A DNA stretch of 35,541 nucleotides from Bacteroidales bacterium (lineage in GTDB: Bacteria; Bacteroidota; Bacteroidia; Bacteroidales; JAADJA01), in contig JAIOZL010000046.1 of NCBI GenBank assembly GCA_021740645.1, positions 1 to 35,541 of the forward strand, in the 5' to 3' direction. This document shows positions 31,833-35,541 of this stretch, piece after piece; position 1 is the stretch's first letter; each line of letters opens with the position of its first letter. Both the position numbers and the translations under genes were made by a program. The notes below the pieces were generated by a model. That model ran no database searches. It saw only the letters and a list, made by a program, of their open reading frames with translations, and was not told the DNA's origin.

Positions 31833-32432
31833 ATGGTAAACAACATCATCAAAGTCGTCCTTTTAGTAATTATAATTATTCTGGCTTACCTGGTTTTTGA
31901 AAGTGTCATGGGACCTGTCAGGTTTAATCAGCAAGTTGAAAAAAGAAGTAATGCAGTAATCCAAAATCTAAAGGATATTCGTACTGTTGAAATGACCTAT
32001 AAATCGATTTATGGCAACTACACTGCCAGTTTCGACACCTTGATTGCATTTTTAAAGACGGGTGAAATTCCAGTGATTAAAATGGTTCCCGACCCAACCG
32101 ATACTACTTTCTCTAAAACTATTCGTGATACCATTGGCTTTATTCCGGTTATTGATTCGCTTTTCAAAAACAAGAAAGACTTTAATGTGGAGCATATTAA
32201 ATATATCCCTTACACTGATAATAAACTGTTTGAATTAAATGCAGGTATTGTTGAAAAAGGGGGTGTGGATGTAAATGTATTTGAGGTTACTTCCCACTAT
32301 AAAGATATTTTGCATGGCCTGGATGAACAAATGGTGATCAACCTAATTGCTTCTAAGGAACAAATTGAAAGATTTCCAGGACTGAAAGTTGGATCAATGG
32401 TGGAAGCAAGTACTGACGGTAACTGGGAGTAA
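31833..32432 (+). CDS. Single-pass membrane protein of unknown function
   Basis: The 199-residue protein has one N-terminal hydrophobic segment (IIKVVLLVIIIILAYLVFESV, about 5-25). A helical region opens with VEKRSNAVIQNLKDIRTVEMTYKSIYGNYTASFDTLIAFLKTG, which recalls the N-terminal helix and early loop of pseudopilins. The rest is mixed and acidic, ending STDGNWE. It is 10 bases upstream of the DUF3822 gene. DUF3822 resembles the actin-like PilM fold, so a pilus- or secretion-like partnership is conceivable. No function is established. Confidence 0.75.
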   Translation: MVNNIIKVVLLVIIIILAYLVFESVMGPVRFNQQVEKRSNAVIQNLKDIRTVEMTYKSIYGNYTASFDTLIAFLKTGEIPVIKMVPDPTDTTFSKTIRDTIGFIPVIDSLFKNKKDFNVEHIKYIPYTDNKLFELNAGIVEKGGVDVNVFEVTSHYKDILHGLDEQMVINLIASKEQIERFPGLKVGSMVEASTDGNWE

Positions 32433-32442
32433 GCACTTAAGC

Positions 32443-33315
32443 ATGCCCGGAAAAATCGTATGCGTTTTTGAAAAATATGATAAAGCTTTAAACGAAGCTT
32501 CAATTGAAAAATATGAACTATCCATCCAGGTTGCGCTGGATGGATTTTCTTTTTGCATATTTGATACGGAAAAGAATAAATTCATGGCCCTGGGAAATTT
32601 TTCCAATCATGGATTTACTAACGAAACAAATTACAATACAGAAGTAAAAACTACAATTGATCAGCATAAATGGCTTAGTAAAAACCAATTTCATCACATA
32701 AGAGTTCTATTCGAAACACCTACCACCACCCTAATCCCTATTGGCTTATTCGATACGAAAGAAATGGAAAATATTGCCAGCTTTAATTACAAAAATCCAG
32801 GTAATTATGATGTTCATTCGGATCTATTGAAAAATACTGGGGCGTATATTTTATATCATACCTCTGACAGCTTGTTTAATACTTTTAATGATTTATACCC
32901 GGGATGCAAAATAAATAACCAGGCAGGTGTACTTATTGAGATTTTACTTGTATTGTTTAAAAACCAACCTGAAAGTAAGAGAGTTTTTGTTAATGTTAGA
33001 AGCACATTCCTCGATATTGTAATAACCGAGGGCAAAAAATTACTGTTTTATAATTCCTTTAAATATAGTAGTCCAAATGATTTTATTTATTACCTCATTT
33101 TTGTTATTGAACAATTAAATTTGAATCCTGAAGAAATTGAGTTGAGGTTAAGTGGGATAATTGACAAACAATCATCATTATTTGATTATACATATAAATA
33201 CATAAGGAATATTGAATTTCTAAACCTTTCTGATACCTTTAGCTTTAGTTATATATTTGACGAAGTTCCGCGTCATAATTATTTCAATTTAATCAACTCA
33301 ATGCTTTGCGAATAA
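32443..33315 (+). CDS. DUF3822 family protein
   Basis: The 290-residue protein (ATG at 32443) carries the DUF3822 opening YELSIQVALDGFSFCIFDTEKNKFMALGNF. Later come LFETPTTTLIPIGLFD, YHTSDSLFNTFNDLYPGCKI and a C-terminal half with RVFVNVRSTFLDIVITEGKKLLFYNSFKYSSPNDFIYYLIFV. The fold is thought to be actin/PilM-like (a cytoplasmic ATPase-related fold), but its function is unknown. It is characteristically next to rsmD in Bacteroidota, and here its end overlaps the rsmD TTG start by 10 bases, suggesting translational coupling. Confidence 0.85.
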   Translation: MPGKIVCVFEKYDKALNEASIEKYELSIQVALDGFSFCIFDTEKNKFMALGNFSNHGFTNETNYNTEVKTTIDQHKWLSKNQFHHIRVLFETPTTTLIPIGLFDTKEMENIASFNYKNPGNYDVHSDLLKNTGAYILYHTSDSLFNTFNDLYPGCKINNQAGVLIEILLVLFKNQPESKRVFVNVRSTFLDIVITEGKKLLFYNSFKYSSPNDFIYYLIFVIEQLNLNPEEIELRLSGIIDKQSSLFDYTYKYIRNIEFLNLSDTFSFSYIFDEVPRHNYFNLINSMLCE

Positions 33316-33848
33316 TTAGTGGAAAAAACAGGGGGCGAAAAATTATAGCACCAGCTTCTTTACCTGTGAGGCCTACAACGGATTTAGCCAAAGAAAGCTT
33401 GTTTAATATTTTAAGCAACCGTTTAAGGTTGGATAATTTAACCATACTTGATCTATTTGCAGGTACGGGAAATATATCTTATGAGTTTGCCTCAAGGGGT
33501 TGTAAATCTATTACCTCAGTCGATAAAGATGCAAAATGTATCAATTTTATCGAACAAACGGCTTCCAACCTTGATTTTCAAAACCTTACAGCGATTCGGA
33601 GTGATTACCTGCAATTCATTAATACAACAATAGGAAAATGGGATGTTATATTTGCAGATCCGCCATACCAAATGGAGAATATTTTGGATATCCCCCTTTT
33701 GATATTTGAACACAAGCTTTTAAATGATGAGGGGCTATTTATAATTGAACATGATAAACACATTGATTTTAGTGGTTTAAAGACATTTGATCAGCGCAGA
33801 AAATACGGGAAAGTTAATTTTAGTTTTTTTGCCAATGCAACTTCCTGA
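33306..33848 (+). CDS. rsmD: 16S rRNA (guanine966-N2)-methyltransferase RsmD
   Basis: The 180-residue SAM-dependent enzyme methylates G966 of 16S rRNA. It shows the family opening MRIISGKNRGRKI and RPTTDLAKESLFNIL, the SAM loop LDLFAGTGN (about 48-56), and the N2-methyltransferase motif DPPY at 118-121. The start is TTG at 33306, because it gives exactly the conserved MRIISG opening. It overlaps DUF3822 by 10 bases. The next operon, rpsF, has its own promoter. Confidence 0.93.
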   Translation: MRIISGKNRGRKIIAPASLPVRPTTDLAKESLFNILSNRLRLDNLTILDLFAGTGNISYEFASRGCKSITSVDKDAKCINFIEQTASNLDFQNLTAIRSDYLQFINTTIGKWDVIFADPPYQMENILDIPLLIFEHKLLNDEGLFIIEHDKHIDFSGLKTFDQRRKYGKVNFSFFANATS

Positions 33849-33866
33849 ATTTCAAATAATGAAAAA

Positions 33867-33897
33867 TTTGTTTTTAATCAAATAATCCCTACTTTTG
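33867..33897 (+). promoter_or_regulatory. Bacteroidota promoter of the rpsF-rpsR-rplI operon
   Basis: TTTG at 33867-33870, a 19-base spacer and TACTTTTG at 33890-33897 match the -33/-7 housekeeping promoter of this phylum. It is the best promoter in the window. The -7 string is identical to that before rpsA. The leader to the rpsF ATG is about 40 bases and has no obvious hairpin. Confidence 0.8.
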
Positions 33898-33943
33898 CAC
33901 TCCTTTTTTAAAATTATAAACAATAAATTAATTAGGTTAAATT

Positions 33944-34294
33944 ATGGTAAATCAGTATGAAACCGTTTTCATTATGACTCCCGTTTTATCTGAAGAACAG
34001 ATGAAGGAAACGGTAAAAAAATTCAGAGACTATCTGACTGAGAAGGGGGCAGAGATTATCCTTGAGGATAATTGGGGTATGCGCAAGTTGGCCTATCCTA
34101 TTCAAAAAAAATCAACAGGCTTCTATCACCTTATTGAGTTTAGGGCTGAAGGAAACATAATTCGTGATTACGAAGTTGCGTTTAAGCGCGATGAAAGGAT
34201 TTTACGTTTCCTGACCGTAAAACTTGATAAGCATGCTGTTGCTTACAATGAGAAGAAACGCAGAAAAGCTAAAGAAGAAAAAGCTGAAGCTTAA
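33944..34294 (+). CDS. rpsF: 30S ribosomal protein S6
   Basis: The 116-residue protein has the S6 fold signatures: YETVFIMTPVLSEEQMKETVKKF, the loop GAEIILEDNWGMRKLAYPIQKKSTGFYHLIEF, and ERILRFLTVKLDKHAV. A basic/acidic tail (NEKKRRKAKEEKAEA) follows. It pairs with S18 on the 30S platform, which in Bacteroidota also helps mask the anti-Shine-Dalgarno sequence. It is the first gene of the operon with rpsR and rplI. Confidence 0.97.
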   Translation: MVNQYETVFIMTPVLSEEQMKETVKKFRDYLTEKGAEIILEDNWGMRKLAYPIQKKSTGFYHLIEFRAEGNIIRDYEVAFKRDERILRFLTVKLDKHAVAYNEKKRRKAKEEKAEA

Positions 34295-34319
34295 TTTATT
34301 AACCTAACACTTTAATACA

Positions 34320-34589
34320 ATGGCTCAATCAAATTCAGACATTAAATATTTAACTCCTATAGCAGTAGATACAAAAAAGAAAAAGTACTGCCGCTTTCTG
34401 AAAAGCAGAATTAAATATATTGACTATAAAGACGCTGATTTTCTTCTAAAATTTGTTAACGAACAAGGTAAACTTTTACCCAGAAGGATTACCGGGACTT
34501 CAACAAAATACCAGAAAAAAGTAGCTCAGGCTGTTAAACGTGCAAGACACCTTGCTTTAATGCCTTATGTTGGTGACTTATTAAAATAG
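34320..34589 (+). CDS. rpsR: 30S ribosomal protein S18
   Basis: The 89-residue basic protein contains KKYCRFLKSRIKYIDYKDADFLLKFVNEQGKLLPRRITGTSTKYQKKVAQAVKRARHLALMPYV, the full S18 core with one Cys retained at the usual zinc position. It lies 25 bases after rpsF. Its TAG stop overlaps the ribosome-binding site of rplI. Confidence 0.97.
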   Translation: MAQSNSDIKYLTPIAVDTKKKKYCRFLKSRIKYIDYKDADFLLKFVNEQGKLLPRRITGTSTKYQKKVAQAVKRARHLALMPYVGDLLK

Positions 34590-34593
34590 GAGA
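34588..34593 (+). promoter_or_regulatory. Shine-Dalgarno site of rplI (AGGAGA)
   Basis: AGGAGA overlaps the rpsR stop codon and lies seven bases before the rplI ATG. A full-strength site is uncommon in this phylum and is absent before most genes here. Confidence 0.7.
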
Positions 34594-34600
34594 CTATACC

Positions 34601-35050
34601 ATGGATGTAATATTAAAACAAGATATACAAAATTTAGGCTACGCTAACGATATTGTGAGCGTAAAAGCCGGATATGCCAGAAACTACCTGATTCCTAAAG
34701 GGCTGGCAATTACAGCTACTGAAACGAACAGAAAAGTTTTAGGTGAAAACCTGAAACAAAAATCGTTTAAAGAGGACAAGATCAGAAAAGAAGCTGAAAC
34801 GCTTTCGAAAGCGCTTGAAGGTGTAACCGTTAAGATTGGTACCAAAGCTGCTGAATCGGGAAAAATATTTGGTTCAGTAAACAATATTCAGATTGCAGAA
34901 GCGATCATGCAACAATATAAGTACGATATTGATAGGAAAAAGATTTTTGTAGATGGTGATCACATCAAAGAATTAGGTACCTATACTGCAACAGTTAAAC
35001 TTCATAAAGAAATTTCTGTAGAGATCAATTTCGAAGTTTTTGCAGAGTAA
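34601..35050 (+). CDS. rplI: 50S ribosomal protein L9
   Basis: The 149-residue protein has the N-terminal rRNA-binding domain (MDVILKQDIQNLGYANDIVSVKAGYARNYLIPKGLA), the long connecting helix (about 41-75, NRKVLGENLKQKSFKEDKIRKEAETLSKAL) and the C-terminal domain (GKIFGSVNNIQIAEAIM, IDRKKIF, GTYTATVKLHKEISVEINFEVFAE). The length is standard. It ends the ribosomal operon and is followed by a strong terminator. Confidence 0.97.
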   Translation: MDVILKQDIQNLGYANDIVSVKAGYARNYLIPKGLAITATETNRKVLGENLKQKSFKEDKIRKEAETLSKALEGVTVKIGTKAAESGKIFGSVNNIQIAEAIMQQYKYDIDRKKIFVDGDHIKELGTYTATVKLHKEISVEINFEVFAE

Positions 35051-35075
35051 TACGTTTACGGCATATTGTATAAAA

Positions 35076-35109
35076 AGAAAACCCGGCAAGGACTGCCGGG
35101 TTTTTTTTT
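35076..35109. terminator. Intrinsic terminator of the ribosomal operon
   Basis: ACCCGGCA at 35081-35088, a five-base loop and TGCCGGGT at 35094-35101 form an eight-bp stem followed by nine T residues. The A-rich flank on the other side would allow it to act for the minus-strand gene too. Confidence 0.95.
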
Positions 35110-35158
35110 CAGGTCGATGTAATAGGAAGGCCAAATATTGAGTAACTTAAGGCTCAAT

Positions 35159-35353
35159 TTAAGGAGAGAAATCGTTACTCAATAAGATTTGTTCCGTCGT
35201 ATCAGGGAAATGTGAATTATTGGCATCCTGCTTATCCAGCTTTGTAATCATTCTTATTAATAAAAAAAGAACAGCAAGGTATAATGAGATATACAAAATT
35301 GTTCTTGCCGAAATCCTTTTTTCTCTTTTATTTTCCATTTTAATTACTAGCAT
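35159..35353 (-). CDS. Small membrane protein of unknown function
   Basis: From the ATG at 35353 this is a 64-residue protein with a basic N-terminal patch (KMENKREKRISAR), one membrane segment (ILYISLYLAVLFLLIRMI) and a short Asp/Asn-rich tail ending LLSNDFSP. An ATG at 35338 gives a 59-residue form; a GTG at 35446 would add about 30 Lys/Asn-rich residues. There is no clear promoter box. The charge-TM-charge layout is that of a real small single-pass protein, but I cannot name it. Confidence 0.4.
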   Translation of the reverse strand: MLVIKMENKREKRISARTILYISLYLAVLFLLIRMITKLDKQDANNSHFPDTTEQILLSNDFSP

Positions 35354-35493
35354 TCTTACCGATACCAAAAAGTGATAATGTAAAGTGTTTTTCTTAATTG
35401 TTTCCTGTTTTCCGGATTGATTTTTTGTTAAATTTTTATTTGCCACAATATCAGTTTTTTAGATAAAATTATATTGTAAAAGTGGGTGTCTTG

Positions 35494-35536
35494 CCCTATT
35501 TTTACGATATGTTTGTTCGTAAAAAGAGAAATAGGG
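35494..35536. repeat. Inverted repeat enclosing the start codon of the right-edge transposase
   Basis: TTTTTACGA at 35499-35507 pairs with TCGTAAAAA at 35517-35525, placing the ATG (35509) in the loop. CCCTAT at 35494-35499 can pair further with ATAGGG at 35531-35536. Such start-codon hairpins occur in several insertion sequences. Confidence 0.55.
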
Positions 35537-35541
35537 GCGGA
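35509..35541 (+). CDS. Start of a probable IS1634-like transposase, cut by the window edge
   Basis: An ATG at 35509 opens a frame of eleven codons, MFVRKKRNRGG, reaching the end of the window. MFVRKK(K/P)N(R/K)SG is the usual opening of IS1634-family (IS4-related) DDE transposases in Bacteroidota. The upstream inverted repeat around the start codon fits an insertion-sequence leader. Only 33 bases are visible, so the call is tentative. Confidence 0.45.
   Translation, partial: MFVRKKRNRGG

Overview
This window looks like chromosomal DNA of a Bacteroidota (Bacteroidetes) bacterium, probably of the Bacteroidales/Marinilabiliales type, though the sequence does not fix the genus. The support is: AT-rich DNA; repeated matches to the Bacteroidota -7 promoter box TAnnTTTG (before rpsF, rpsA, ychF, the tRNA and others); few Shine-Dalgarno sequences; and families typical of the phylum (DUF3822, DUF3570, DUF4266, outer-membrane barrels ending in Phe). 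Most of it is ordinary housekeeping chromosome. Both edges cut into insertion sequences: the last 39 codons of an IS1595/ISXO2-like transposase at the left, and the first 11 codons of a probable IS1634-like transposase at the right.

Layout. 1-2456: transposase tail, then a tight cluster of GNAT acetyltransferase, phosphohexomutase and a second GNAT. 2596-5279: mltG, a DUF2279 protein and a small secreted protein. 5397-9002: ychF and rpsA diverge from a shared promoter region; rpsA carries an unusually long acidic N-terminal extension and ends at a strong bidirectional terminator. 9002-15943: a radical SAM/SPASM enzyme, rnz, a lipoprotein, a YdiJ-type FAD/Fe-S dehydrogenase and lplA. 16062-21056 (minus strand): a hybrid histidine kinase with HPt, a sigma-54-type response regulator and a membrane-anchored coiled-coil protein, with paired dyads and a possible sigma-54 promoter in front of the last.

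21225-25921 (minus strand) is a five-gene cluster: ECF sigma factor, a membrane protein in the anti-sigma position with three PPxxxW repeats, a DUF4097-like surface protein and two paralogous outer-membrane proteins. 26135-29477 (minus strand) holds a Pat-like GNAT and a compact three-gene cluster: a secreted thioredoxin-ApbE fusion, a DUF4266 lipoprotein ending in Gly-Cys-Gly-Cys-Asn, and a DUF3570 barrel. 29653-30666: a VirK-like secreted protein, a multi-hairpin tRNA-like element touching a small GIY-YIG gene, and tRNA-Pro(CGG). 30729-35541: a lipoprotein phosphoesterase, an operon of a membrane protein, DUF3822 and rsmD, then the rpsF-rpsR-rplI operon, a small membrane protein and the right-edge insertion sequence.

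Best candidates for undescribed biology are: the thioredoxin-ApbE/DUF4266/DUF3570 cluster as an envelope redox or flavinylation module; the ECF sigma/PPxxxW-repeat/DUF4097/double-OMP operon; the kinase, regulator and coiled-coil protein with spaced TCAANTTGA dyads; and the GIY-YIG gene whose 3' end lies in a tRNA-like, three-hairpin repeat.
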